This document shows positions 26,358 to 35,318 of a DNA stretch of 64,000 nt, piece after piece. The number at the start of each line of letters is the position of its first letter. Positions within the stretch are counted from its first letter, which is position 1. The notes under the pieces are model-generated. The model searched no databases. It saw only the letters and a list, made by a program, of their open reading frames with translations, and was not told the origin of the DNA. Source of the DNA: Gimesia alba (GTDB taxonomy: Bacteria > Planctomycetota > Planctomycetia > Planctomycetales > Planctomycetaceae); assembly GCF_007744675.1 (NCBI RefSeq), contig NZ_CP036269.1, positions 7,323,917 through 7,387,916 of the forward strand, written 5' to 3'. The position numbers and the translations under genes were made by a program.

Positions 26358-27002
26358 ATGAGGATGGCAGCACGTCAGTCAATTTCGCTTCTGATGTTAT
26401 CAATCTGTTTTATTTGTTCTGTCAACACAGAACTCTCCGCGGGTAAATATAACCCCGTGCTGAATGCCGGCGACCCGGCGCCGACCTGGGAAGAACTGCC
26501 TGCGACAAACGGCAAGTCCTATTCCAGCGATTCCTTCAAAGACAAAGACGTGCTGGTGGTCGCCTTCACCTGCAACAGTTGTCCTTATGCGGTGGACTAT
26601 GAAGATCGACTGAATCGGCTGGCGCAAAAATATGCGGCAAAGGATTCCCCGGTCGGTGTGATTGCCGTCAATGTGAATCTGGTGCCAGCAGACAGTCTGG
26701 AAAAGATGAAAACACAGGCCGAAAAGAAAAAGTTCGTTTTCCCTTACCTGTTTGATAAATCGCAAAAAATCGGCCAGCAATTCGGTGCCACACGCACCCC
26801 GGAATTTTTTGTATTAAACAAGGACCGCAAGGTCGTCTACATGGGAGCCATGGACGACTCGACCGACGCCAGCAAAGTCAAACGCGATTACGTGTCAGAG
26901 GCAATTCAAGCGGCGCTCGCCGGCAAACAGCCGGAAACGCAGGAAACCATTGCCATCGGCTGTAATGTTCGCTACAAACGCATCCGCAGAAAAAAAAATT
27001 AA
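26358..27002 (+). CDS. Secreted thioredoxin-fold redoxin (AhpC/TlpA-like)
   Basis: About 214 residues. The signal peptide ([22 protein letters not shown]) leads into an AhpC/TSA-type redoxin: '[19 protein letters not shown]', then '[19 protein letters not shown]' with a CxxC pair (C-N-S-C), 'VGVIAVNVN', '[36 protein letters not shown]' with the cis-proline region. It probably transfers electrons in the periplasm or reduces peroxide. ATG at 26358 has GAGG nearby; in-frame TTG (26346) and ATG (26364) are alternatives. The C-terminus ends in a basic [10 protein letters not shown] run. Confidence 0.88.
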   Translation: MRMAARQSISLLMLSICFICSVNTELSAGKYNPVLNAGDPAPTWEELPATNGKSYSSDSFKDKDVLVVAFTCNSCPYAVDYEDRLNRLAQKYAAKDSPVGVIAVNVNLVPADSLEKMKTQAEKKKFVFPYLFDKSQKIGQQFGATRTPEFFVLNKDRKVVYMGAMDDSTDASKVKRDYVSEAIQAALAGKQPETQETIAIGCNVRYKRIRRKKN

Positions 27003-27036
27003 CATCCGCCTCTCAATCGTTTCTATAGCAGCACAC

Positions 27037-27984
27037 ATGACGAAATTGAATCAAATCCATATTCAAGACTGCATTGCCGGAATGCAGGGACTCGAAGCGG
27101 AATCCATTGATCTGGCATTCGCCGATCCGCCGTTCAATATCGGCTATGAATACGATCAATACGAAGACCGCCTCGAAAGTGAGCAGTATCTTGACTGGTG
27201 TTCGCTCTGGTTGACTGAAGTAGTGCGACTCTTGAAGCCGGACGGCACGTTCTGGCTGGCGATTGGCGATGAATACGCGGCTGAGCTGAAAGTCATGATG
27301 CAGCGTGAACTCGGCCTGACCTGTCGCAGCTGGGTCATCTGGTATTATACGTTTGGTGTGAACTGCAAAAACAAATTCAGCCGCTCGCATGCGCATTTAT
27401 TTCACATGGTCAAAGATCCGAAGCAGTTCACCTTCAACGCTGACGATCCTTCAATCCGTGTGCCTTCTGCCCGACAGCTTGTTTACGGCGACAAACGGGC
27501 TAACCCCAAGGGTCGTCTGCCCGATGATACTTGGATCTTAAGGCCGCAAGATATTCCGGAAAGTTTTCAGCCGGATGAAGACACCTGGTACTTTCCCCGT
27601 ATCAATGGCACGTTCAAGGAACGTCAGGGCTGGCACGGCTGTCAGATGCCGGAACAGTTGCTGGGACGCATCATTCGCGCCTGCTCTCATCCGGAAGAAG
27701 TGGTCCTCGATCCCTTTTCAGGCAGCGGAACAACACTGGCGGTCGCTAAAAAGTTAAACCGTCAGTTTGTCGGCTTTGAACTCTCTGAAGAATACGGAGC
27801 CCGCGCACAACAACGGTTGGCTGATATCGAAATCGGGCAGCCATTAGACGGACAGGAAAACCCGCTACTTAGTGCACCTTCAACCGAAAAGGGAAAACGG
27901 CTGAAAGATCAATCGCCGGGTGAGACTGCCTCAAAACGGCCCCCCCGGAAGAAACAAAACCCACGTCAGAAAAAACTGCTCTGA
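27037..27984 (+). CDS. Orphan beta-class DNA methyltransferase (N6-adenine/N4-cytosine)
   Basis: About 315 residues. Motif IV '[10 protein letters not shown]' comes first (residues about 29-38) and motif I '[18 protein letters not shown]' late (about 225), followed by '[10 protein letters not shown]' (motif III-like). The order IV-TRD-I defines the beta class, as in CcrM and HinfI methylases. The central part would be the target-recognition domain. The C-terminal 50 residues are basic and Pro/Lys-rich. The ATG at 27037 is chosen because earlier in-frame starts overlap the redoxin gene and precede the conserved '[13 protein letters not shown]' opening. No restriction enzyme gene is nearby, so it is a solitary methylase. 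DPPF rather than DPPY is seen for both adenine and cytosine-N4 enzymes, so the modified base is unsettled. Confidence 0.9.
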   Translation: MTKLNQIHIQDCIAGMQGLEAESIDLAFADPPFNIGYEYDQYEDRLESEQYLDWCSLWLTEVVRLLKPDGTFWLAIGDEYAAELKVMMQRELGLTCRSWVIWYYTFGVNCKNKFSRSHAHLFHMVKDPKQFTFNADDPSIRVPSARQLVYGDKRANPKGRLPDDTWILRPQDIPESFQPDEDTWYFPRINGTFKERQGWHGCQMPEQLLGRIIRACSHPEEVVLDPFSGSGTTLAVAKKLNRQFVGFELSEEYGARAQQRLADIEIGQPLDGQENPLLSAPSTEKGKRLKDQSPGETASKRPPRKKQNPRQKKLL

Positions 27985-28350
27985 TCTGAATCTTCCCGCT
28001 CCCGGCTTCTCTTCTTCCCTGTCTGTAGCACGTGCATTCTCAATTTCAAAACGCACCGTTAAAGAGAACGCCGACCACCCAAGCTATCTATCTCGCCCAC
28101 TCCTCGTGGCATGGAATGTGCCTTTTCAGTGATAAGCCGCTTTTGCCCCTGAATTAAGGCCTCTGCTCCCTAAAATGTTGCCTTAAAACAACATTGGTTT
28201 GCGGGCGCTGTTGAGAAAAGTCAACGCAGCAACCCCGTTTCAGGCTTCAATCTGGCTTGCAGATAAAAAGGATCGAATCTGCTGTATCGGTTCGTTAGAA
28301 TACACAGGTCACATCAATCACAACTCTTATCAGGAATATAAGAACTCATC
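27985..28350. other. Intergenic before the mini-SecA gene
   Basis: No gene is seen. A weak hairpin AATGTTG/CAACATT (28174-28195) has no U-tract, so I do not call it a terminator. The stretch probably carries the promoter of the SecA-like gene. No clear boxes were found. Confidence 0.5.
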
Positions 28351-30309
28351 GTGGCGAACTTCATCAGCTCTCTCACCGACCGACTTCGCGGTTTTTTCCT
28401 GACAGGAGAAAATGAGATCCCTGCACTGTGGTGGGATATGATCGATCAGATTCAGCAACTGCACCAGGAAGTCGCATCCCTGTCTGAGTCTCAACTATTT
28501 GACGAATGGAACTCACTCCGCTTTCGAGTACAAAGTGGTGAGTCGCTTACAAATGTACTTCCGGACGCGTTTGCGATTGTCAGCGAGCAAATGCAACGGC
28601 ACCTGGGGATGACGCCTTATCCCGTGCAATACCTGGGCGCGTTTGCCATGCATGAAGGGGCCATCGCAGAAATGCAGACGGGGGAAGGGAAAACTCTGAC
28701 AGCCGCCTTGACGTTGTGCCTGAATGCATTGCCCGATGAAGGAATCCACATCGCCACCGCCAATGATTATCTTGCTGAGCGCGACGCGCAGTGGTTGAGC
28801 CCCGTATATAATTCGCTGGGGATGACTGTCGGCACCATCACCGCAAACTCCACCATGGCTGAGCGGCGGGCCGCTTATGAATGTGATATCACTTACAGCA
28901 CGGCACGCGAATTTGGTTTTGACTATCTGAGAGATCTGCTCAGTATGCCGGAATCCAAAATGTCTGTCTCTTCCCGTCGCCAGCAGTTATTCGGACAACA
29001 AAATAAACAAAGCGAGAATCAATTACTAAATCCCCGCAAGCCTTATATGGTGCTCATCGATGAAGCCGACAGCATCCTGATTGATGAAGCACGCACGCCG
29101 TTGATCATTGCGCAGGGCAATGCTGCCGAGGCAGAGCAGATGGCTGATCTGTGCCAGTGGAGTGCATCGCAAATCACAAAATTTACCGAAGACGAACATT
29201 ATATCGACCATGGCCCGCAGCGTGGCATGGAACTGACTGAAGCGGGTCGACGCATCGTACGTGAACTGTTATTACAAAAGGATGCTCCCGGCTTACTTGA
29301 TACAGGCACCGCTTATCTGTCTTCCGAACGTGCCTTAAAGGCGCATCGCTATTTCCAGAACGGTCGCGATTATGTCGTCCGTGATGGCAAAGTGGAAATC
29401 GTCGATGAGTTCACGGGACGCATCTCCGAAGGCCGGATGTGGCAGAACGGCGTGCATCAGGCCATCCAGGCGAAAGAAGGCCTGGAGATCACTTCACCCA
29501 CGAAAATCGGCGCACAAACAACGGTTCAGGAATTATTCTCACGCTATCCGCGTATGGCCGGCATGACGGGAACTGCCGAGTCTGCCGCCAGTGAATTGAA
29601 AAAAGTTTTCGGCACCCCCGTCATCAAAATCCCCACCAATCGGCCTTCGAAGCGTCAGAATCTTCCCGAACAGATCTTCCTGACAGAAGAAGAAAAATGG
29701 GCCGCGATTGTTGAGGAAACTGCCGCCATGCATCAACAGGGAAGGCCAGTGCTGATCGGAACGCGTTCGGTGAATCTGTCAAATCAGTTATCCGCGCGGC
29801 TCTTACAGGCAGGGCTGGAACACGAAGTGTTACACGCACTCAACCATGAAAATGAAGCCGCCATCATTCAAGAAGCAGGACAGCCGGGCCGGATTACGGT
29901 CGCCACGAATATGGCGGGCCGCGGGACAGATATCCTGCTGGGCGAGGGAGTCCCTGAAAAAGGGGGACTGCATGTTATTTGTTCTGAATTGCATGAATCG
30001 GCCCGCATCGATCGACAATTGACCGGACGTTGTGCCCGCCAGGGAGACCCGGGCAGTGCCCGTATTTTCCTGTCACTCGAAGACGACATCCTGACAGCGG
30101 GGCTGGGCGAAGAACAGGCGCAGGACCTCTTTACTTCTTTTCAGGAAACCAGTCAGGATCTGCAGTCGACACTGCGCTACTTCTACCAGGCGCAACAACG
30201 CATCGAAAACCGGCACGAACAACAACGCATTCAACTTGTGGACCACATCACGCAACGTCGTCAGATGCTGAAACAAATGGGCCAGCATGCCAACCTGAGC
30301 GAGCATTAG
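28351..30309 (+). CDS. Shortened SecA-like translocase ATPase
   Basis: A 652-residue SecA paralogue; canonical SecA has 830-950. The motor is complete. Walker A is 'MQTGEGKT' (108-115), Walker B 'LIDEADSILIDEARTP' (about 235-250), a preprotein-binding region with 'VEIVDEFTGRISEGRMWQNGVHQAIQAKE' follows, then 'GMTGTAESAASE', 'GTRSV', and motif VI 'QLTGRCARQGDPGSA'. After 'LSLEDDIL' only some 65 residues remain. They match the start of the helical scaffold ('YQAQQRIENRHEQQR') and then stop, so the helical wing, the two-helix finger and the zinc-binding tail are missing. GTG at 28351. It is probably an accessory SecA, not the housekeeping one, and it converges on an RND-type transporter gene with a 17-base gap. 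Confidence 0.9.
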   Translation: MANFISSLTDRLRGFFLTGENEIPALWWDMIDQIQQLHQEVASLSESQLFDEWNSLRFRVQSGESLTNVLPDAFAIVSEQMQRHLGMTPYPVQYLGAFAMHEGAIAEMQTGEGKTLTAALTLCLNALPDEGIHIATANDYLAERDAQWLSPVYNSLGMTVGTITANSTMAERRAAYECDITYSTAREFGFDYLRDLLSMPESKMSVSSRRQQLFGQQNKQSENQLLNPRKPYMVLIDEADSILIDEARTPLIIAQGNAAEAEQMADLCQWSASQITKFTEDEHYIDHGPQRGMELTEAGRRIVRELLLQKDAPGLLDTGTAYLSSERALKAHRYFQNGRDYVVRDGKVEIVDEFTGRISEGRMWQNGVHQAIQAKEGLEITSPTKIGAQTTVQELFSRYPRMAGMTGTAESAASELKKVFGTPVIKIPTNRPSKRQNLPEQIFLTEEEKWAAIVEETAAMHQQGRPVLIGTRSVNLSNQLSARLLQAGLEHEVLHALNHENEAAIIQEAGQPGRITVATNMAGRGTDILLGEGVPEKGGLHVICSELHESARIDRQLTGRCARQGDPGSARIFLSLEDDILTAGLGEEQAQDLFTSFQETSQDLQSTLRYFYQAQQRIENRHEQQRIQLVDHITQRRQMLKQMGQHANLSEH

Positions 30310-30326
30310 CAGCCCACCCTGTCAGA

Positions 30327-32666
30327 TTATTTTGTTGACAGTGATGGTGGCGTCACACTCAGCTTTCCATATAGGCCACTTTTCGCAAACTGCAGATGTT
30401 TTGCAAAGGGTTGCATCAACATGGCAGGCAGGAAGAGCAAGTCTCCAATCAATGCTGTTGTCAGCAATGCCAGCATCATCCAGGCAAATCTCTGCGTGGG
30501 GATAAAGTCACTGAATCCAAACACCATTAATCCAAGGCCACAAATAAACGTGGTATGAATCATCGCACGCCCGCAATGTTTCAGTGCGGAGTGAATCGCT
30601 TCTTCGCTGGTACGGTTCAACGTCTTTTCTCTGCGGAACCATGCCAGGAAATGCAGTGTATCGTCAATGGCAATCCCAAGTGCGACACTGGCCGTCATCA
30701 CGGCACCAATATCCAGCGGAATATCCAGCCAGCCCATCAAGCCAAAGACAACCACAATCGGAAATACATTCGGCAGCATACTCAACAACCCGGTCCACAG
30801 GCTGCGTTGAATGATGACAATCACGATCGCCACCAGTAAAAACGCGGTCAGAAAGCTCCAAGTCAAATCCTGCAGGATCAACTGCTGAACCGTATGAATT
30901 AAAGGCATAATCCCGGTGTAATAGGCGTTCAAATGCACGCCGTCGGCTTTATATTTTTCGAGTTCCGGCTTGAGCGTCGTTTTCAACTTCGCCAGTGCGG
31001 CTCCGTAATCGATCTTCTGTAATGCTGGCACCCGCGCACTAATCCGCCACGATTCGACACCATCATTTTCCGATAAATAGACCGAATCCAGAACTGCCTG
31101 TCGATTCTCTTTTAACTTTTTATTGGTCACGACTTTTCTGAGAATCGATTCAAAACCTTTGTGTTCCACAGGATTGGGACCAAAGGTAGCAGCCGACATC
31201 GTTCCCGTATAGCCGTCAATATTTTTAATGGTTTTTTCTATGTCGTCGATAATCCGCAAGCGTTGCAGAAATGTTTTTTTGCAGTCGGGGTCAAATTCGA
31301 TGACCACTTCGACGGGAATCAGCGGCCCCATACGGTCTTCGTTAAATTCGTAGTGATCCAGCACCTGGCTTCCAGCCGGAAACAGCGAAGGAACATCAAC
31401 CGAAGATCGGATTGAAAGTAAGCCATACGCCGAAACCACCATCAGGACGATTGAAGAGAGGAACACGGTCGCAGAGTGTCGCTCCAATACGGTCGCTAAT
31501 TTTTCCATCCAGTTTGAGATGCGTGTAAAATATCTGGGGCTTGCTGTCTTCTGATTGCCCTGATTGAATTTCAAAATCTGTTTTGGTGGCCAGAGCTGCA
31601 TTGCTCCGGGCAAAATCAGCAACAGGATACCTAATGTCACCAGCAGACCGATTGAAGCAATCAGTCCGAACATCGCGATGGGCGAAATCTGACTGACCAT
31701 CAGAGACCCGAGTCCGATGGCTGTGGTGACCGCCGCCAGCAGGCAAGGTTGCCAGCCTTTGGAAAAGCCGGTACGGACTGCAGCATCTGCTTCCGTTTTC
31801 GTTTTGGCTCCGGACGCAAATAATTCGTCGTAGTAGTAATTCACCAGATGGACGCCTGCGGAAATCGTCAACACAAAAACCAAGGAAGGCGTAATAATCA
31901 AAACCGCATCCAGGGGTGTGCCGGAATAATAAACCATCGACAGGACAAGCCCTTGCCCGCATAAGCCAGCCAGCAAGATTGTGCCCGTCAACATCCAGGA
32001 ACGAATACAAATCCAACAGAGACCGATCGCCACGATGGTCGACAACGCGCCAAACAGGTTCACGCTATGAATACTGGCACGGTCAATGGCCACACCATCA
32101 ACGGGTGGACCGGTCACACGAAAGTCTTCGCGCGGTAACTGACAGACTTCTTCCGCAACTGTTAAGGCATGTTCGATGGATTGCTTACGTAGTTCATTCC
32201 CACGATCTGTTAAAATGATGACAGCACAACTGTCGTTTAAATCTTGACCGACCAGTGATCCTTCCAGCCGTTCCAGCGCTTCGTCGCGCGGCAGCTTTAA
32301 TGGAGGCGATGTGAGTGAATTGACAACACCGGCCCCACTGACGATACGATCAAATAATGATTCGTGCGTCTCGCCGAAGTCCGTAGTGCGCGGCCCATTA
32401 ATGGCGGCTTCGAACTCAATTAAGCGTGGATCATCAACCGTGCAACCAGGCCAGCTGATTAAGAGCAGATCATTACTCTCAAAGTGGTCTTTGAACTTAT
32501 CATAGTTCTGTCGGGATTGCATGACAGGCGGCGCCCACTTCTCCGGGGCAATGCACATGCTTTCGACACTCTGGTGCGCACCATAAATCAAAAATGGTGA
32601 AACGAGTACCAATAAGATAACGGTCACGACATATCGTCGTACGTAACGAGGCTGTTTAGAAGTCAT
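30327..32666 (-). CDS. RND/MMPL-family membrane transporter
   Basis: A 779-residue RND-superfamily protein of the MMPL type. The first helix (VVTVILLVLVSPFLIYGAH) is followed by a large periplasmic domain, then a block of five or six helices with a sterol-sensing-like run ('AVVTTAIGLGSLMVS'). After a second first-helix ('VFLSSIVLMVVSAYGLLSI') and periplasmic loop comes another helix block with 'ASVALGIAIDDTLHFLAWFRRE', the family's acidic proton-relay site. Both halves are complete, giving about 12 helices. Members export lipids, hopanoids or hydrophobic compounds. No membrane-fusion or outer-membrane factor is encoded nearby, as is usual for this type. ATG at 32666. Convergent with the mini-SecA gene. 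Confidence 0.9.
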   Translation of the reverse strand: MTSKQPRYVRRYVVTVILLVLVSPFLIYGAHQSVESMCIAPEKWAPPVMQSRQNYDKFKDHFESNDLLLISWPGCTVDDPRLIEFEAAINGPRTTDFGETHESLFDRIVSGAGVVNSLTSPPLKLPRDEALERLEGSLVGQDLNDSCAVIILTDRGNELRKQSIEHALTVAEEVCQLPREDFRVTGPPVDGVAIDRASIHSVNLFGALSTIVAIGLCWICIRSWMLTGTILLAGLCGQGLVLSMVYYSGTPLDAVLIITPSLVFVLTISAGVHLVNYYYDELFASGAKTKTEADAAVRTGFSKGWQPCLLAAVTTAIGLGSLMVSQISPIAMFGLIASIGLLVTLGILLLILPGAMQLWPPKQILKFNQGNQKTASPRYFTRISNWMEKLATVLERHSATVFLSSIVLMVVSAYGLLSIRSSVDVPSLFPAGSQVLDHYEFNEDRMGPLIPVEVVIEFDPDCKKTFLQRLRIIDDIEKTIKNIDGYTGTMSAATFGPNPVEHKGFESILRKVVTNKKLKENRQAVLDSVYLSENDGVESWRISARVPALQKIDYGAALAKLKTTLKPELEKYKADGVHLNAYYTGIMPLIHTVQQLILQDLTWSFLTAFLLVAIVIVIIQRSLWTGLLSMLPNVFPIVVVFGLMGWLDIPLDIGAVMTASVALGIAIDDTLHFLAWFRREKTLNRTSEEAIHSALKHCGRAMIHTTFICGLGLMVFGFSDFIPTQRFAWMMLALLTTALIGDLLFLPAMLMQPFAKHLQFAKSGLYGKLSVTPPSLSTK

Positions 32667-32863
32667 TGGACGATCTCTGAGTGAGGGGACAAAACAAGAT
32701 CAATGGGTACATCTCGGGCCATCCAGCCCATGTGTACACAGCAAGTCTAGCTCACGACTTTTCAGTCGTCCGAAAAAATGACAGATTTTTTGCAGGCTCG
32801 CTCCCCTGCGCAATCAGCAAATCCCGCACAACAATCATCGACGTCGGTACACAAGCCGAATGA

Positions 32864-33814
32864 CTATCGGTTCCGTCGCACATCGAGGTAAACGGCGATC
32901 AGAATCACGGCCCCTTTGACGATGTATTGCAGGGAATAGTGGACGCCGGCCTGATTCAGGCCTTTGTCGAGTATTCCAATAATAACGGCCCCAATCAATG
33001 TACCGAACATCGTTCCCCGGCCGCCGGTAAAGCTGGTGCCGCCCACCACAACGGCGGCGATTGCCGTCAGTTCAAACATCTCGCCTGATCCCGGTTCGGC
33101 AGAATAGAGCTGTGCGGTATGGATCATCCCGGCGACTCCCGCCATCAGCGAACAGAGCAGGTAAACCAGAATCTCGACGCGGACCACGGGAATTCCGGTA
33201 TACAAGGCGGCTTCCCGATTGCCTCCCAGCGCATAAACGTGCTGACCAAAGCGGGTACGATGCAAGAGCAGTGCCATCAGAAAAAACAGCGTCAGCATAA
33301 TGACCACAGGAATCGGGATCACATCAAACAGTCGGCCATTTCCGATTGCCAGAAAAAAAGTCTGTTGTTCTTCGATCGGCATCGGCAGTCCACTATTGAA
33401 GCGTAGCGCGCAGCCGCGAGCAATCAGCATTGACGCCAGCGTAATGATAAAAGGTGGCATCGCTGTCTTCGAAGCGGCAATGCCATGAAAGGTTCCAAAG
33501 ATCGCGGCAATGCCCAGCCCCGCCAGCATCGCAGCAAAAACCAGAAATAGATTCTGAGAATCACCGGACAAAGCAGATAAGCAAAACACAGTCGTTGTGC
33601 CCACGAGCGCCACCATCGCACCGACCGACAGATCGATGCCTCCGATCAAAATAACCAGTGTCATTCCGAACGCCAGGATCGTATTGACGGAAATTTGCTG
33701 TGTCAGATTCAGCATATTTTCCGCAGACAAAAACGTAGGCACCCAGATCCGAAACAGCAGGAGTAAGATAATAATGGCGACCAGCAGCGGAACCATTTGT
33801 TTAACGACTTTCAC
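32864..33814 (-). CDS. rbsC: Ribose-type ABC transporter permease
   Basis: A 316-residue inner-membrane permease of the ribose/xylose/autoinducer-2 branch (BPD_transp_2), about ten helices. Signatures are 'GGIDLSVGAMVALVG' (residues about 62-76) and, near the end, 'FTGGRGTMFGTLIGAVIIGILDKGLNQAGV'. It forms the membrane channel with the ATPase from the upstream gene. The GTG start at 33814 lies 14 bases inside the end of that gene and is preceded by a strong AGGAGGGG, so the two are translationally coupled. The substrate is probably a pentose or similar sugar; the exact one cannot be read from sequence. Confidence 0.93.
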   Translation of the reverse strand: MKVVKQMVPLLVAIIILLLLFRIWVPTFLSAENMLNLTQQISVNTILAFGMTLVILIGGIDLSVGAMVALVGTTTVFCLSALSGDSQNLFLVFAAMLAGLGIAAIFGTFHGIAASKTAMPPFIITLASMLIARGCALRFNSGLPMPIEEQQTFFLAIGNGRLFDVIPIPVVIMLTLFFLMALLLHRTRFGQHVYALGGNREAALYTGIPVVRVEILVYLLCSLMAGVAGMIHTAQLYSAEPGSGEMFELTAIAAVVVGGTSFTGGRGTMFGTLIGAVIIGILDKGLNQAGVHYSLQYIVKGAVILIAVYLDVRRNR

Positions 33815-35315
33815 TTGTTGCCCCTCCTGTCAGTTGCTGCATGATCTGCTCAGCGGACACTTTTTGTGCCTCGTAAATTCCGGTAAGGCGTCCTTCCCGG
33901 AATGTGCCCACTTTGTGCGAAATATTCAAGACTTCATCCAGATCCGAAGAAATTAAGATCAAAGCCATTCCCTGTTCCACCAACTCACCAATAATGCGAT
34001 ACATGTCTTCCCGCGCACCGACATCGATGCCGCGTGTCGGCTCATCCAGAATCAGAATTTTGGGTGGCTGTTCCATCCAGCGACCGACGAGCACTTTCTG
34101 TTGATTCCCTCCCGACAGATCTCGAACGGGTTGCTCGGCGTCAGACAAGCGGACCCCGAAGCGGCTGACCGCACGTTCGACGATGGCGTTTCGAACCTCG
34201 TAATGAAACACACACCCTTTGATCCAGTCTTTCAACCAGGGAAGCGTAATATTGAACGCGACCGTCTGCTCGTTGATCAGCCCTTGCCGCTTTCGATCTT
34301 CAGGTACCAGAACCAGTCCCTGCTGCAACGCATCGCGGGGACTGCGAATCTGTGTCGGTTTCCCATCAATTTGAATGGTGCCACTCTGGATACGATCAAT
34401 GCCAAATAGGGCGCGTGCCAATTCGGTCCGACCGGCGCCCACCAGTCCGGACAATCCCAGCACTTCTCCGTACCTGACCTCAAAAGAGATATTTTGCACG
34501 AGAGGATTACTGAGTTCGGAAACTTTTAAAGCCACCTCGCCGGGGCGATAAGGGGGCCGGGGAAAATGTTCTTTGATATCACGGCCCACCATCCATTGGA
34601 TGAGCGTTCCCGTATCAACCTCTTCTGTTTTGGCCGTCCCGACTGACTTTCCATCGCGTAAGACTGTGATCCGATCCGAGAGTCGCGTGATTTCTTCCAT
34701 CCGGTGAGAAATATAAATGATGCCCACTCCCTGTTCGCGCAGGTGTCTTAACGTTTTGAATAACGCATCGACTTCAACTTCGGAAAGTGAAGACGTGGGC
34801 TCATCCAGAATCAGGATCCGTGCTTCCTGAGATAACGCGCGGGCGATTTCTACCAGTTGCTGTTGGGCCGTGCTCAAGTCGGAAACCAGCGCACTCACAT
34901 CACTGATTTCGGACAGATCCAGTTGTTTGATCAATTCTTCTGCCTGCCGATTCATTTGAGAACGGCTCAAAATTCCCAGCGAGACCGGTTCTCTACCGAG
35001 AAAGATATTCTCTGCTACAGACAGATTGGGCGCCAGTGAAAGTTCCTGATGGATCAAGCGAATTTTCTGCCGGTCGGCATCGGCTACATTTCGCAGCTTG
35101 ATCTGATTTTGATCCAGCCAGATTTTTCCCTGATCGGGTTGATAGATGCCGCCCAGGATTTTGATTAGTGTGCTTTTGCCCGCACCGTTCTCTCCCAGCA
35201 AGGTATGAATTTCACCCGCCTCGAGATCGAAGCTGATTTCATCCAGCGCTATCACAGCACCAAAGCGTTTGGTGATTCTCTGGAGTCTCAGTAGCGGTAC
35301 ACTTTTGGCAGACAT
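33801..35315 (-). CDS. rbsA: Ribose-type ABC transporter ATP-binding protein (two ABC domains)
   Basis: A 504-residue tandem ATPase of the RbsA/MglA type. The first domain has Walker A 'GENGAGKST' (about residue 40), signature 'LSTAQQQLVEIARAL' and Walker B 'ILILDEPTSSL'. The second has the usual altered Walker A 'SGLVGAGRTEL', signature 'LSGGNQQKVLVGRW' and 'ILILDEPTRGIDVG'. This asymmetry is normal for the family. The ATG at 35315 is chosen over a TTG just before it and follows the binding-protein stop by 3 bases. It powers uptake with the permease downstream. Confidence 0.95.
   Translation of the reverse strand: MSAKSVPLLRLQRITKRFGAVIALDEISFDLEAGEIHTLLGENGAGKSTLIKILGGIYQPDQGKIWLDQNQIKLRNVADADRQKIRLIHQELSLAPNLSVAENIFLGREPVSLGILSRSQMNRQAEELIKQLDLSEISDVSALVSDLSTAQQQLVEIARALSQEARILILDEPTSSLSEVEVDALFKTLRHLREQGVGIIYISHRMEEITRLSDRITVLRDGKSVGTAKTEEVDTGTLIQWMVGRDIKEHFPRPPYRPGEVALKVSELSNPLVQNISFEVRYGEVLGLSGLVGAGRTELARALFGIDRIQSGTIQIDGKPTQIRSPRDALQQGLVLVPEDRKRQGLINEQTVAFNITLPWLKDWIKGCVFHYEVRNAIVERAVSRFGVRLSDAEQPVRDLSGGNQQKVLVGRWMEQPPKILILDEPTRGIDVGAREDMYRIIGELVEQGMALILISSDLDEVLNISHKVGTFREGRLTGIYEAQKVSAEQIMQQLTGGATSESR
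33821..33828 (-). promoter_or_regulatory. Strong ribosome-binding site for the permease, inside rbsA
   Basis: AGGAGGGG on the minus strand lies 6 bases before the permease GTG (33814). It is one of the strongest Shine-Dalgarno sites in the window and decides a GTG start that overlaps the preceding gene. Confidence 0.85.
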
Positions 35316-35318
35316 CAA

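Noticed and set aside
28174-28195. Hairpin AATGTTG/CAACATT as a possible terminator
   Set aside because: The stem is AT-rich and short, and no U-run follows on either strand.
26358-30309. A defence island built of the orphan methylase, mini-SecA and neighbours
   Set aside because: The neighbours are housekeeping or envelope genes. There is no nuclease, helicase or restriction gene, no integrase or tRNA, and base composition does not visibly change.
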